Source of the DNA: a bacterium | Lineage (GTDB): Bacteria; Armatimonadota; Fimbriimonadia; Fimbriimonadales; Fimbriimonadaceae | Assembly (NCBI GenBank): GCA_027483535.1 | Contig: JAIXUN010000002.1 | Coordinates: 310,001-374,000 of the forward strand | DNA: 64,000 nucleotides | Reading direction: 5' to 3' | Part shown: piece after piece, positions 25,216-33,893 of the stretch | How positions within the stretch are numbered: position 1 is the stretch's first letter | Layout: the number at the start of each line of letters is the position of its first letter | Program-made: the position numbers and the translations under genes | The notes under the pieces: model-generated | What the model was told of the DNA's origin: nothing | The model's input: the letters and a program-made list of their open reading frames with translations, nothing else | The model's database searches: none

Positions 25216-25418
25216 GGATATATTTTATCCAGGGTGAGATAAATCTGGAATGTCCTTTATCTTCGCTCCACCGACATCGGTGCTCTCATGCTCAGAAGAT
25301 TCTTTCCAGACAGCCCAACTTTGAGGGCTGAAAAAATCCTAACAAGGCGGAGCTTCTGAAACCGCGGTCCTCCTCGTCTGGTAGTGACTTCTGAGCACTG
25401 AACGTAGAGAGTGAGGCC

Positions 25419-25817
25419 GTGATCGAAGTTGTATTGTTCTGGGCATCCGCTTTCGGTCCATTGTCCTTCCTCATTTGCTTGTGGGCTCTCAGCCCACTGC
25501 TCGTTCCCGCTCTGCTTTTGATTCGACTCCGCGTTGACCCACGTTCGGTATCGAAAACCGCTTGTATCGTTGCATCCATAGCCGCCATGCCTTATGCCTT
25601 GGCCGAAAAATGGCTTGGAGGTCCCGGAATCGTTTTGGTAATCCCATTGATCGCGGTTTGTCCCTGGGCAAGTTTGTGGGCTTTTCGGCAGAAGGCGGTT
25701 GCAGCATCAGAGAGGTCATCAGGTGCTGACCGGAGATGGGCGTTGGTGATGCTGGTTCCCTATGCGCTTATTGTCGCCGTAAAGCTCCTTGGTCCGAAAG
25801 GGAGCGCAGTCGGCTGA
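25419..25817 (+). CDS. Small membrane protein of unknown function
   Basis: The 132-residue frame from GTG 25419 (GAGG just upstream) encodes three or four hydrophobic segments: VVLFWASAFGPLSFLICLWA, LLVPALLLIRL, GIVLVIPLIAVCPWASLWAF and ALVMLVPYALIVAVKLL, with basic loops between. That distribution is typical of a real membrane protein. No family is recognised. It stands alone between the HIT-gene promoter side and the palindromic repeat at 25896. A minus-strand frame over the same bases is less protein-like. Confidence 0.55.
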   Translation: MIEVVLFWASAFGPLSFLICLWALSPLLVPALLLIRLRVDPRSVSKTACIVASIAAMPYALAEKWLGGPGIVLVIPLIAVCPWASLWAFRQKAVAASERSSGADRRWALVMLVPYALIVAVKLLGPKGSAVG

Positions 25818-25895
25818 GGACCTCGTTACCGTCTTGTGTGAACGTCGAAGGGGAGAGATATAGGTTCGGGGTTCCTATTCGCTCGGTGGGACTTC

Positions 25896-26057
25896 ATTCC
25901 CCTCTATGGAGGGGTGGCGCGAAGCGACGGGGTGGTCTCCGGGAAATCCTACTGTGCCTCTTCGGCTTGCATGGGACTTTCAAGGCGGAAAGATGTTGGA
26001 TGGCTTTTGCTACTGCCGACCACCCCGCCCTGAGGGCACCCCTCCAGGGAGGGGAAT
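25896..26057. repeat. Palindromic REP/MITE-like element
   Basis: A left arm at 25896-25937 begins ATTCCCCTCTATGGAGGGGT and ends CGGGGTGGTC. A right arm at 26018-26057 is nearly its complement, beginning GACCACCCCG and ending CCTCCAGGGAGGGGAAT. An interior of about 80 bp separates them. Each arm is itself palindromic (CCCCTC ... GAGGGG), so the single strand folds into a branched hairpin. Similar arms are common as dispersed intergenic repeats in several phyla (recalled, not searched). It lies between genes and has no frame for a transposase, so it would be moved in trans or be a relic. Confidence 0.75.
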
Positions 26058-26137
26058 CATCTCCGTCCCGCATGCCCAACACGTCACATGGACCGACAAG
26101 AAGATGACACCGCTGGGAGTGCTCATTCCAAACAAAA

Positions 26138-26167
26138 AGCCCCCGACGCCAAACGGCGTCGAGGGCT
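26138..26167 (-). terminator. Terminator after the ANTAR regulator gene
   Basis: A 13-bp stem (26138-26150 with 26155-26167, one mismatch) around the loop AAAC. On the minus strand the hairpin is followed by GCTTTTTGTTT, so it serves the ANTAR regulator gene ending at 26189. The plus strand has a weaker T tract. Confidence 0.8.
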
Positions 26168-26188
26168 CTTTGTAATAACTGAGTTGCC

Positions 26189-26764
26189 TCAGATCGACTT
26201 GGCGAGAATGATCGCCTCGGCGACCTCGCGCATCGTCTTCCGCAGGTTCATCGACTGAATCTGAATGCGGCGATAAGCCTCTTGCTCGTTCAGCTTGTGC
26301 TCGTCCATCAGAATGCCCTTCGCTCGGTCCACCAGCTTACGAGCCTCGAGTTTCTCGTTGAGGTTGGTCACCTCTTTGCTGAGCTGGACGTTTTGCTCAA
26401 AACGGGCTCGTGCGACTTCGATGCTCGGCGTAAGATCGCTCGGCTTGAACGGCTTGACGAGGTAAGCGAAGACACCCGCGGCTTTCGCCCGATCCACGAG
26501 CTCCTTGTCGCTGTAAGCGGTCAAGAGAATCGTCGGTGCGATGTTCTCCTCGGTGATGATATCCACGGCCTCGATGCCGTCCATCACGGGCATCTTGACG
26601 TCCAAAATGCAAACGTCTGGCTTGATCTCGCGAGCAAGATCTACCGCCGCCTTGCCATCGCCCGCTTCTCCGATCACTTCGTAATTCAGGCTTTCAAGCA
26701 TCTGGCGAAGGTCTAGCCGGATAATCGGGTCGTCATCTGCAATCAATACTCGAATCTTTGACAT
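26189..26764 (-). CDS. Response regulator with ANTAR RNA-binding output domain
   Basis: The 191-residue protein has a receiver domain (residues 1-120) with the acidic pair in LIADDDPIIRL, the phospho-acceptor Asp55 in CILDVKMPVMDG, Thr82 in LLTAYSDKE and Lys104 in LVKPFKP. A coiled linker at about 120-135 leads to an ANTAR domain at about 140-188 (KLVDRAKGILMDEHKLNEQE ... REVAEAII). ANTAR proteins bind twin hairpins in nascent RNA and prevent termination. The partner kinase and the target RNAs are not in the window. No other gene is co-transcribed. Confidence 0.95.
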   Translation of the reverse strand: MSKIRVLIADDDPIIRLDLRQMLESLNYEVIGEAGDGKAAVDLAREIKPDVCILDVKMPVMDGIEAVDIITEENIAPTILLTAYSDKELVDRAKAAGVFAYLVKPFKPSDLTPSIEVARARFEQNVQLSKEVTNLNEKLEARKLVDRAKGILMDEHKLNEQEAYRRIQIQSMNLRKTMREVAEAIILAKSI

Positions 26765-26800
26765 ACTCCCAACTCTTCAACACGGCGGTGTGTTTCTGAA

Positions 26801-26941
26801 ATGAACCTTCAGAATACCACGGTACTTCTGAACCCGAAAGAGCCTGTTATTTGGGTCGGCTTGAACCTGAGACACCCGGGCGCAAGCTGGGTCCTTGTGG
26901 ATGCGACGGTGGAACGCGGGCTTCTCGGGGTTTACTCCTAG
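26801..26941 (+). CDS. Possible small protein of 46 residues
   Basis: A short frame from ATG 26801 to TAG 26939-26941 reads MNLQNTTVLLNPKEPVIWVG and goes on LNLRHPGASWVLVDATVERG. The composition is protein-like, with alternating hydrophobic residues as in a beta-sheet, unlike the frames beside it. It ends two bases before the ATG of the next gene at 26944, so the two could be coupled. There is no clear ribosome-binding site upstream (CTGAA), which lowers the confidence. It is divergent from the ANTAR gene, whose start lies 37 bp away. Confidence 0.4.
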   Translation: MNLQNTTVLLNPKEPVIWVGLNLRHPGASWVLVDATVERGLLGVYS

Positions 26942-26943
26942 AT

Positions 26944-27840
26944 ATGAGCGCAACTCGGCAACTGTTGGAGAACATTATTGACTTCGCGGGAACCTATCCT
27001 CCCGCCCAGCTAGCGCCCGAAATTGCGTTTGCTCAATATCTTGACTACATCAAAAATCCCGACCAACAATGGCTTGTTGGACACCTGGTTTGGGGCGCGG
27101 ACAAGTTAGACCTGCTTGCCGAGCTTCTGCTGAGAAGCGAAAGCAAGCTGGAGTCCACCATCGGTGTAACCGTTGTAGGGCGGCCCTCTACCAATATGGG
27201 CTCTTGGGAAGAATCTCGGGTTGCGGATGCAGGTTCCATGAATGCCTTCCAGGATCGCGTGGATCAGCTTGCCGCCATCGAGGGGTACGAGGTTCGACCG
27301 CCCTCCTTCGAAGAGTGGGAAGAGTATCTAGACGGGCTTCAAGGGTTCGCCGAAGCCGACGTGTTTGTGGAGCTTCCCGGCCACGAAGGGTTTGAGGACG
27401 CCCTTTCTATCCTTGCCGAAGCCGAATGGCCGATGGTGAAGTTCCGCACCGGAGGAACGAAAGTGGACGCCTTCCCAACCTCCAAGCAACTTGCCAATTT
27501 CCTAACTCAAACGGTCGGATTGGAGCTTCCGTTCAAGCTCACCGCCGGACTCCACGAGCCGATTGCTCATCACGACGCCGCTTTAGGTGTTCCGTTCCAC
27601 GGATTCCTCAACGTGGCTTTTGCGGTGGGTCAGATTCTAGAGAACGACGCCTCGCCCAGCGAGGTCGCGCGAATCCTGGATGTCACCGATGCCAAGCGAT
27701 GGAGCATTTCGCCGGAAGTGTGCCTAGATCAGGCAGGGCTGAAATCGGAGACCGTGGACGAGGTGCGAAGCCTCTTCCTCTCGTTCGGGTCCTGCTCGGT
27801 ACTTGAACCGCTTGCCGGGTTGGATCGTTTGCGCGCTTAA
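26944..27840 (+). CDS. Protein of unknown function upstream of fumarylacetoacetase
   Basis: The 298-residue protein from ATG 26944 has no signal peptide or membrane segment. The N-terminus (TRQLLENIIDFAGTYPPAQL) and repeated pieces such as FVELPGHEGFEDALSILAEA and KVDAFPTSKQLANFLTQTV give a mixed alpha/beta soluble protein that I cannot assign. HHDAALGVPFHGFLNVAFAV has a His pair that could bind a metal. The fumarylacetoacetase gene starts 59 bp downstream on the same strand, suggesting a shared transcript. A frame from 26851 would add residues that do not look like protein. Confidence 0.75.
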   Translation: MSATRQLLENIIDFAGTYPPAQLAPEIAFAQYLDYIKNPDQQWLVGHLVWGADKLDLLAELLLRSESKLESTIGVTVVGRPSTNMGSWEESRVADAGSMNAFQDRVDQLAAIEGYEVRPPSFEEWEEYLDGLQGFAEADVFVELPGHEGFEDALSILAEAEWPMVKFRTGGTKVDAFPTSKQLANFLTQTVGLELPFKLTAGLHEPIAHHDAALGVPFHGFLNVAFAVGQILENDASPSEVARILDVTDAKRWSISPEVCLDQAGLKSETVDEVRSLFLSFGSCSVLEPLAGLDRLRA

Positions 27841-27899
27841 CCGATCTGGAAAGCGCTTAGGGCGATCGAAGCGGGTTCGGATTCATACTGTAACCAGTT

Positions 27900-29147
27900 A
27901 TGTTCATCGTTCCCGCAACGGCGCGGTCGTGGGTGGCCGTTGATCCATCTTCGGATTTTTCCTTACAGAACCTTCCGTTCGGACTGCTGGCGCCAGAAGG
28001 ACGTCACGTCACCCTGGCAACCGCTATCGGCGATTTTGCGGTCGATCTCACCGTTCTTCGAGACGCTGGGTACCTCAGCATTCACAAGTACCGCGTTCTG
28101 GACGCGTTTGAAGAGTTCACCAAAGAGGATCTGCAGGAGCTTCGCCGAGAGCTTTACGAGCTGTTTGTCGATACAAACAGCGAACTGAGGAACGACGCGG
28201 ACACAAGGTCCAAAGCGTTCGTGCCTTTAGAAAACGCTCGGATGCTTTTGCCCATTCGCCCCCCGGCGTTTGTCGACTTCTATTCAGGCATCCACCATGC
28301 CTCCAACGTGGGCATGATGTTCAGGCCCGACCAACCTCCACTTCTGCCCAACTACCGCCACCTTCCGGTGGGCTACAACGGTCGAGCCTCAAGCGTAGTG
28401 GTTTCGGGAACGCCCATCCACAGGCCAAGCGGACAAACGAAGCCCAAGCCAGAAGAGCCACCCGTGTTCGGACCCACGAAAGAGTTCGATTTTGAGCTCG
28501 AAATGGGCTTCTATACGTCCCGCCCAAGTGCAATGGGGCACCCGGTTCCTATCGAAGAGTGCGAGGACCATATCCTCGGCTTCGTGTTGGTGAACGACTG
28601 GTCGGCACGAGACGTTCAGCGGTGGGAGTATCAGCCTCTCGGTCCGTTCCTCGCAAAGAGTTTCGCCACCTCTACGAGCCCCTGGGTGGTGCTTCCCGAC
28701 GCTCTTGAGCCGTTCCGGATCACGACTTACGAGCAAGACCCCGAACCGCCTGCCTATCTAAACTCTCCGAAAGGGATGCGGTACGACTTGCGCTTGGAAG
28801 TCGAACTGAAAACGGCAAAGGCAGAAAGTTACCAGCGAATCTCCGCTTCGAACGCGAAGTACCTCTACTGGGGTTTTGAGCAGCAGTTAGCCCATCAAGC
28901 TTGTAATGGAACGCCGCTAGGATACGGCGACCTCTACGCGAGCGGAACGATCAGTGGTCCTCTGGAAGGGAGCTTTGGAAGCTTGTTGGAGCTGACCTGG
29001 CGAGGAACCAAGCCGATTACCGTAACGGAAACGGGCGAAACGCGAACCTTCTTGGAGGATGGAGATTCCATTCGCTTCTCGGGATACGCCCAGGGAGATG
29101 GGTTCCGAGTGGGGTTTGGAAACGTCGAAGGAACGGTTGGGGCCTAG
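27900..29147 (+). CDS. fahA: Fumarylacetoacetase
   Basis: The last enzyme of tyrosine (homogentisate) degradation, cleaving fumarylacetoacetate to fumarate and acetoacetate. The 415 residues match the FAH length. The metal- and active-site segments are visible: DFYSGIHHASNVG holds the metal Asp and the catalytic His, FDFELEMGFY holds the metal Glu pair, and LVNDWSARDVQRWEYQPLG holds the further metal Asp. PFLAKSFATSTSPWVV and SASNAKYLYWGFEQQLAHQA are also family marks. The other tyrosine genes are not in the window. The CoA-transferase at 15-19 kb could use the acetoacetate produced. Confidence 0.95.
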   Translation: MFIVPATARSWVAVDPSSDFSLQNLPFGLLAPEGRHVTLATAIGDFAVDLTVLRDAGYLSIHKYRVLDAFEEFTKEDLQELRRELYELFVDTNSELRNDADTRSKAFVPLENARMLLPIRPPAFVDFYSGIHHASNVGMMFRPDQPPLLPNYRHLPVGYNGRASSVVVSGTPIHRPSGQTKPKPEEPPVFGPTKEFDFELEMGFYTSRPSAMGHPVPIEECEDHILGFVLVNDWSARDVQRWEYQPLGPFLAKSFATSTSPWVVLPDALEPFRITTYEQDPEPPAYLNSPKGMRYDLRLEVELKTAKAESYQRISASNAKYLYWGFEQQLAHQACNGTPLGYGDLYASGTISGPLEGSFGSLLELTWRGTKPITVTETGETRTFLEDGDSIRFSGYAQGDGFRVGFGNVEGTVGA

Positions 29148-29181
29148 CTCCCAACCGTTTTCAGGTCCGTTTTGGATCGAT

Positions 29182-29556
29182 CTACTCGTCTTGAGTGAGT
29201 TGATCGGCTTGTCGTTGGAAAACGGCATGGACGAATTCGGCAATCGACATTCGCTCTTCGTGGTTTTCCGGCACGAACCGAATACCTGCGGCGTGAAGTT
29301 CACTGCCGGGAATGGGGCTCACGTGGCGAATCTCGCCGCGCAAGTCCAAATTCTCGCCGTCTACAACGGCTACGGTGATCATGCATCGCGCTCCAAGAGC
29401 AAGCTCGGACTTCGAGCGAACTTGAAGGCCACCCAGACCGATGTCTGTGATGACGACGTTGATGCTGTCTTTCGATCCGTCGAGATTCAAGATGGCGTAA
29501 TCAAGAAGTTCGTATCGGATGTATCGACGTTTGTCGGTGTTAAACGCTAGGCTCAC
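29182..29556 (-). CDS. PilZ-domain protein (cyclic-di-GMP receptor)
   Basis: A single PilZ domain of 124 residues. DKRRYIRYELLDYAI carries the RxxxR motif and ITDIGLGGLQVRS the D/NxSxxG-like motif (here DIGLGG, with Gly for the usual Ser), the two elements that hold cyclic-di-GMP. The Ser substitution could weaken binding. It is followed upstream on the same strand by an HD-GYP protein gene (26 bp between), so a cyclic-di-GMP effector and a degrading enzyme are neighbours. Confidence 0.88.
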   Translation of the reverse strand: MSLAFNTDKRRYIRYELLDYAILNLDGSKDSINVVITDIGLGGLQVRSKSELALGARCMITVAVVDGENLDLRGEIRHVSPIPGSELHAAGIRFVPENHEERMSIAEFVHAVFQRQADQLTQDE

Positions 29557-29582
29557 GGTTTTTCCTCTGGTCTGGTTGAAAG

Positions 29583-30845
29583 CTAAGCGGCAAGGCTCGT
29601 TTCAATCCAGTGGTAACCCTTACTTCTAACTATTTCGGCAAATGTAGCCACAACCTCAGGGTCAAATGCTCCTGACATTACATCTGCTTGTAGCTGTTTA
29701 AGGGCGTCTTCGGCACTCATGCCTTGTCGGTAGGCTCGGGAAGATGTCATCGCATCGAACGCGTCCGCTACAGAAGCAATTCGAACGATCATCGGCAAGT
29801 CGTCTCCTCGCAGGCCGTTCGGATAACCGCGACCGTTGAGTCTTTCGTGATGATCCCGCACAACGGGGATGCAGCCCGCAATGGTAGGAATTCCTTCAAG
29901 GATTCTTGCACCGATGGTTGGGTGTTCCTTCACAAGTCGAAACTCCTCTTCGGTAAGTTTGTCGGGCTTGGTCAAAATGGAATCTGGAATGCCGATCTTG
30001 CCGATGTCGTGCATGAGGCAGCCCACCTTCAGATCGTTTCTCTCTTCTTGGCTGAGCCCCATTGTCTCGGCGATCCAAAGCGCGTACGCCATCACCCGCT
30101 CGCTATGACCCGCGGTGTACGGATCCTTCGCCTCCACGGTCTTGACCAGGGTGTGAACCATCGCCTCTAAATGGCGTTCCAAATTGAAAACGGCCCGATG
30201 GAGAAGCTCGTTCGACTCCGAAAGTCGTTCTTGCCGATCCCGCAATTCGGCCTCGTACGTCCTGCGCTCGGTGAGGTCGCGCAAGAATGCGACCACCCGA
30301 GGATGCTGTGCCCGTTCGTCTGCGATAGCGGTTGCCTCAAAAGAGATATGCCGAATCTGGTTCGGCCCGGTCTCGACGCGAAACTCCATGAGAACGGACG
30401 CGAGATTGGTGCGACAATCCTCGATCGATTCTTTAAGGTGAGAAATCGCGGTCTTGCCGATGGACCGGAATAGGTCGTCAATCTCTTTCGCCTCTACATT
30501 GGAGCCGAGCAGTTGAACAGCCTTGGGGTTCACGTAATCAACGCTGTCATGCGAGAACGAAACGAACCCGATGGGGAGGTGTTCGGTAAGCCGAACAAGG
30601 GTTGCTCGCGTCGCCTCTGCTTCTTCTTGAATGCTTTGCAGACGATCCGTTTGCACTTTGCGAGTGCGTGCCGCCAAGACAATGTGAGGAACGCTCGCAA
30701 ATGCGGCAACGCTGGCATAGGTGGCGAAGTTAGGCTCGGTCCAAGAACTGCCTAGCAGTCCGACCAAAGCGCTGATCCCCAGCGTTATGGCTAAAGCCAC
30801 GATTACTCGCTCTTTGCCATCGTTATGGTTGTGCAACCATCCCAC
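29583..30845 (-). CDS. Membrane-anchored PAS/HD-GYP phosphodiesterase
   Basis: The 420-residue protein (GTG start) begins with two membrane segments (VIVALAITLGISALVGLLGS and FATYASVAAFASVPHIVLAA). A coiled linker and a PAS-like domain (HLPIGFVSFSHDSVDYVNPK ... VVAFLRDLTERRTYEAEL) follow. The HD-GYP domain has HSERVMAYALWIA, then MHDIGKIGIPDSIL (the HD pair and metal ligands), HPTIGARIL, DHHERLNGRGYPNGL (the GYP motif) and DAFDAMTSSRAYR. HD-GYP enzymes hydrolyse cyclic-di-GMP. It is co-transcribed with the PilZ gene. Confidence 0.94.
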   Translation of the reverse strand: MGWLHNHNDGKERVIVALAITLGISALVGLLGSSWTEPNFATYASVAAFASVPHIVLAARTRKVQTDRLQSIQEEAEATRATLVRLTEHLPIGFVSFSHDSVDYVNPKAVQLLGSNVEAKEIDDLFRSIGKTAISHLKESIEDCRTNLASVLMEFRVETGPNQIRHISFEATAIADERAQHPRVVAFLRDLTERRTYEAELRDRQERLSESNELLHRAVFNLERHLEAMVHTLVKTVEAKDPYTAGHSERVMAYALWIAETMGLSQEERNDLKVGCLMHDIGKIGIPDSILTKPDKLTEEEFRLVKEHPTIGARILEGIPTIAGCIPVVRDHHERLNGRGYPNGLRGDDLPMIVRIASVADAFDAMTSSRAYRQGMSAEDALKQLQADVMSGAFDPEVVATFAEIVRSKGYHWIETSLAA

Positions 30846-30926
30846 AGAAGCCCCGTTTGTGCCAACTCAAAGTTGGGTCCCCAATGTTTATATGGGGAAT
30901 TTCAGAGATTCCTTTAGGTTAAACAT

Positions 30927-30957
30927 GATCAAGGCTCCCTTAATGGGAGCCTTGATC
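30927..30957 (-). terminator. Terminator after the envelope protein gene
   Basis: A perfect 13-bp stem (GATCAAGGCTCCC and its complement) around the loop TTAAT, 23 bp after the stop of the minus-strand gene at 30980. The T tract on that strand is short (ATGTTT). Confidence 0.7.
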
Positions 30958-30979
30958 GTTTGGAAAGGTCGAGAAGACC

Positions 30980-32422
30980 TTACTTCTTGTTCGTGATGAG
31001 AACGTGTCCGGTGGTTGGGTCGAACTGAACGTTGACCTTGAGGACGTCGCTGATGAAGCTAAGCGGAACGATTGTTCGGCCTCGATCCACGTAAGGAGCG
31101 ATCTCCAGGCTGATCACGGAGTCGTTGACTTTCGCGTTCTTGTCGCCAACCTTGAACCAGACGTTTGCGCCCTCAGCATTTGCCGATACCGACTTATCGT
31201 CGTTCAACCAATCTACCGATCCGCCTGCCTTCTCGATCAGGTGTCGGAAAGGAGTCATCGGCACGCCGCCATCCACTCGGGGGGCAACGTCGAATTCGAC
31301 GAATCGATTGTTGAGCAGTACGTTGAAGGTGGTGACGCCGCTGAGTCGCTGACCGCGAGTGATCGCGAGAAGACCTGCGGTGTTCATCGGCTGAATGGTA
31401 ACCACGCGAGTTCCAGTCGGGGTCATGTGTCGGTTGCCCATGGCAATCGCACCGTCCACCGGAACCGGCTTGGTTCCAGCCGCTCCATCGACTCGGGTTT
31501 TTGTGCCCGTGCCTGCCGTGTCAAGATCGATCGGCTTGCGATCCAGGACCTTGGTGGCAACCGGCTTCACTACGGGAGCTGGCTTGACGGGAGTCGTGGT
31601 CGACTTAACCGGAGCTGCGGGAGGAATCGCGCCAACCTTCGGAGCGGTTGGGTCGAGCTTAACGTTGGAAGCGACGCTACCAGAGACTTGCGTGTCCTTT
31701 ACGCCCGCGGCGTTCTCTGCGGTGGTCTTTCCGCCCGTGCTTGCCGGGGTGTACTCAGCGCCAAGTCCTTGTCGCTCGGTTCGGCCGTTCGGGTTGTTGA
31801 CAAAAACGCGAATCTTCTTGGACTTGAACGTGGTTGTGGTCTCGTCTACGACCCACGCCTCAAGCTCGTGCCAGCCGTTCGCTTCCTTGGAGGTGTCCCA
31901 AACGTAGTCGAACGGAGGATAGTTGGAAAGTCGCTTGAAGTTGTTGTCGACAAAGAAGCTGACGTAGGTGCTCTTGAACTCTCGTCCAAAGCCAACCTTC
32001 ACTTCAACGGCACCCTGAAGAGATTGACCTTGCTTGACTCCCATCAAGTAGACCGGACCCTTGTCCGCAACCTCGGTTGCGATGGTGCTCTTTTGAGTGG
32101 AGAGAAGCTTGCCCGTCTTGTCGAACAGGCGAATCTCGATCTCGTTGTCGCCTTCGCGAAGGTCGCTCAACGTGAGAGTGAAGTTTGTTTCACCCTTGTT
32201 GGCAGCCTCGTCCAAGCTCCGAGTCGAAACACTTTGACCGTTGACTCTCAGTTCAATAAGCGCTGCAAACGCGCCGTCATACTTGACCGTCAGCGTTGGG
32301 CTGTTGGTCGGTCGGTCGATCTTGATCGATGCGTCCCAGAATCCTGCGGAACCTATCGATGCAATGGCTAGAACACCTGCGACCATGCAAGTGCGGCGGA
32401 AGTTCGAAAAACGAGCGCGCAT
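30980..32422 (-). CDS. Envelope protein with Ig-like segment and copper-amine-oxidase-N-like domain
   Basis: The 480-residue exported protein has a signal peptide (TCMVAGVLAIASIGSAGF). Residues 130-220 look like an Ig-like domain (VYLMGVKQGQSLQGAVEVKV, then YVWDTSKEANGWHELEAWVV). A Pro-, Ala- and Thr-rich linker at about 225-335 holds repeated KP and VKP units. The last 125 residues resemble the copper amine oxidase N-terminal-like domain, which is often a cell-wall or stalk module: VLLNNRFVEFDVAPRVDGGV, MTPFRHLIEKAGGSVDWLND and SLEIAPYVDRGRTIVPLSFI. The role is structural or unknown. Confidence 0.82.
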   Translation of the reverse strand: MRARFSNFRRTCMVAGVLAIASIGSAGFWDASIKIDRPTNSPTLTVKYDGAFAALIELRVNGQSVSTRSLDEAANKGETNFTLTLSDLREGDNEIEIRLFDKTGKLLSTQKSTIATEVADKGPVYLMGVKQGQSLQGAVEVKVGFGREFKSTYVSFFVDNNFKRLSNYPPFDYVWDTSKEANGWHELEAWVVDETTTTFKSKKIRVFVNNPNGRTERQGLGAEYTPASTGGKTTAENAAGVKDTQVSGSVASNVKLDPTAPKVGAIPPAAPVKSTTTPVKPAPVVKPVATKVLDRKPIDLDTAGTGTKTRVDGAAGTKPVPVDGAIAMGNRHMTPTGTRVVTIQPMNTAGLLAITRGQRLSGVTTFNVLLNNRFVEFDVAPRVDGGVPMTPFRHLIEKAGGSVDWLNDDKSVSANAEGANVWFKVGDKNAKVNDSVISLEIAPYVDRGRTIVPLSFISDVLKVNVQFDPTTGHVLITNKK

Positions 32423-32579
32423 CCCCTAAATCCTTCTGAACGCACCCAAGGCGGTCCGTTCTGTCCTCGCTATTGTCGCATTAACTGCGCAAGATGTCAA
32501 CGCCTGAATGACCGCTATCTCGCGATTTGACCGGCCTTAACCTTTGTTCGGGCACCAGCGTATTCAACTTTACGTCAAG

Positions 32580-33893
32580 ATGAGTGATATGACCGCTGCG
32601 CTGGCCGCTTATGCAAGCCTGATCGTTGCCACCTACCCCCAGGCTGGGTCAGACTCGCTTCAAACCTATCTCCAAAGGCGAGACAACACCCCTTTTAACG
32701 CGACGCTTTCGAAAACTCCGACCGGATTGCTCGAAATCGACTTCCAGAGTCAGACCTGGCAAGGCATTGTTTGGAAGCACAAAATGTTGGTCTCCCTCCC
32801 CGGGAAAGGGGCCACCCCTTCGCCGTTAGATCCTCAAACCGCGATTCTGTTCATTACAGGCGACGGACCCCGCAATGGCGACTACTTGGATCTCGCCCTT
32901 CTGGCGCGAGCAACGGGAATGCCGATCGCAATGCTTTTCAATATTCCCAATCAACCCATTTGGGACATGAAAGAAGACGATCTGATCGCCCACACCTTTC
33001 AGAAGTATCTCGAGACGGGAGATGAATCGTGGCCGCTACTTTTCCCGATGACGAAATCTGCGGTTCGAGCGATGGACTGCTTGGGAGTCATGGCGCAAGA
33101 CCTCGGCATTCTCCTCAATAAGTTTGTGGTTACGGGGGCCTCTAAACGAGGATGGACCACTTGGCTCAGCGCCGCCACCGGGGACAAGCGCGTGGTCGGT
33201 ATTGCGCCGATGGTCTACGACAACCTCAATTTGAACGCCCAGATGCCGGGTCAGATTGCCAACTGGGGCGAATACTCCGAGCAGATCGCCGACTACACCC
33301 GGCGTGGGCTCCAAGCGAAATTAGGAACCGTTGAAGGGAAGCGGCTCAGCCAGATGGTCGACCCCTACACTTACCGAGCGGGCATCACGATTCCGACGAT
33401 GATCGTCAACGGTGCTAACGATGCCTACTGGGTGGCGGATGCACACACTCGTTATTGGAACGATTTACGGCAACCGAAGTGGCTTTTACAAGTGCCTAAC
33501 AGCGGACACGGACTCGAGGATCGAAACCGAGTCGTCGCGTCGGTGGGAGCTTTTGCGCGATCTCTCGCGGGTGAGTTTCCGATGCCCAAAGTCGGTGGGG
33601 CATGGTCTTTCGAGCTAGACGGTTCGCGTTTGAACTACAAGATTCAGTGGGATGGGATCCCATTTGACCAGGTCACTCTTTGGCGAGCCCAGACGACCAA
33701 CAAGCTCGACTTCCGAAAGTCGAAGTGGGAGCGGGTGCAAACTCTCCCGAGCGCGACAACCGTCACGATCGACTTGGAACGGGAAGTATCGGAGGCGTAC
33801 ATGGTCGAATTCCGTGTCCGATCGTTTGGACGGATATTCACCGTCACCTCAACTGTCTGCCAAGTCCCAAAAAAAGAAGCAGGACGCCGCTAA
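32580..33893 (+). CDS. PhoPQ-activated pathogenicity-related (PqaA-type) alpha/beta hydrolase
   Basis: The 437-residue protein matches the PqaA family: DSLQTYLQRRDNTPFNATLS, then WKHKMLVSLPGKG, LFNIPNQPIWDMKEDDLIAH and the nucleophile elbow FVVTGASKRGWTTWLSA. The later IPTMIVNGANDAYWVADAHT and VPNSGHGLEDRNRVVASVG supply the acid and His. The start is uncertain: TTG 32544, ATG 32580 or ATG 32589. The segment AALAAYASLIVATYPQAGS may serve as an export signal. The substrate is not known. The stop codon lies inside the loop of a terminator hairpin. Confidence 0.88.
   Translation: MSDMTAALAAYASLIVATYPQAGSDSLQTYLQRRDNTPFNATLSKTPTGLLEIDFQSQTWQGIVWKHKMLVSLPGKGATPSPLDPQTAILFITGDGPRNGDYLDLALLARATGMPIAMLFNIPNQPIWDMKEDDLIAHTFQKYLETGDESWPLLFPMTKSAVRAMDCLGVMAQDLGILLNKFVVTGASKRGWTTWLSAATGDKRVVGIAPMVYDNLNLNAQMPGQIANWGEYSEQIADYTRRGLQAKLGTVEGKRLSQMVDPYTYRAGITIPTMIVNGANDAYWVADAHTRYWNDLRQPKWLLQVPNSGHGLEDRNRVVASVGAFARSLAGEFPMPKVGGAWSFELDGSRLNYKIQWDGIPFDQVTLWRAQTTNKLDFRKSKWERVQTLPSATTVTIDLEREVSEAYMVEFRVRSFGRIFTVTSTVCQVPKKEAGRR

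Larger units (their letters stand above)
25818..26188. other. Non-coding gap with a palindromic repeat and a terminator
   Basis: About 370 bp without a convincing gene. The frames that cross it are unlike proteins. It holds the palindromic repeat at 25896-26057 and the terminator at 26138-26167. Confidence 0.7.

Noticed and set aside
31004-32371. 455-residue plus-strand frame opposite the envelope protein gene
   Set aside because: Composition is not protein-like, and the minus-strand gene has a signal peptide and a recognised C-terminal domain.
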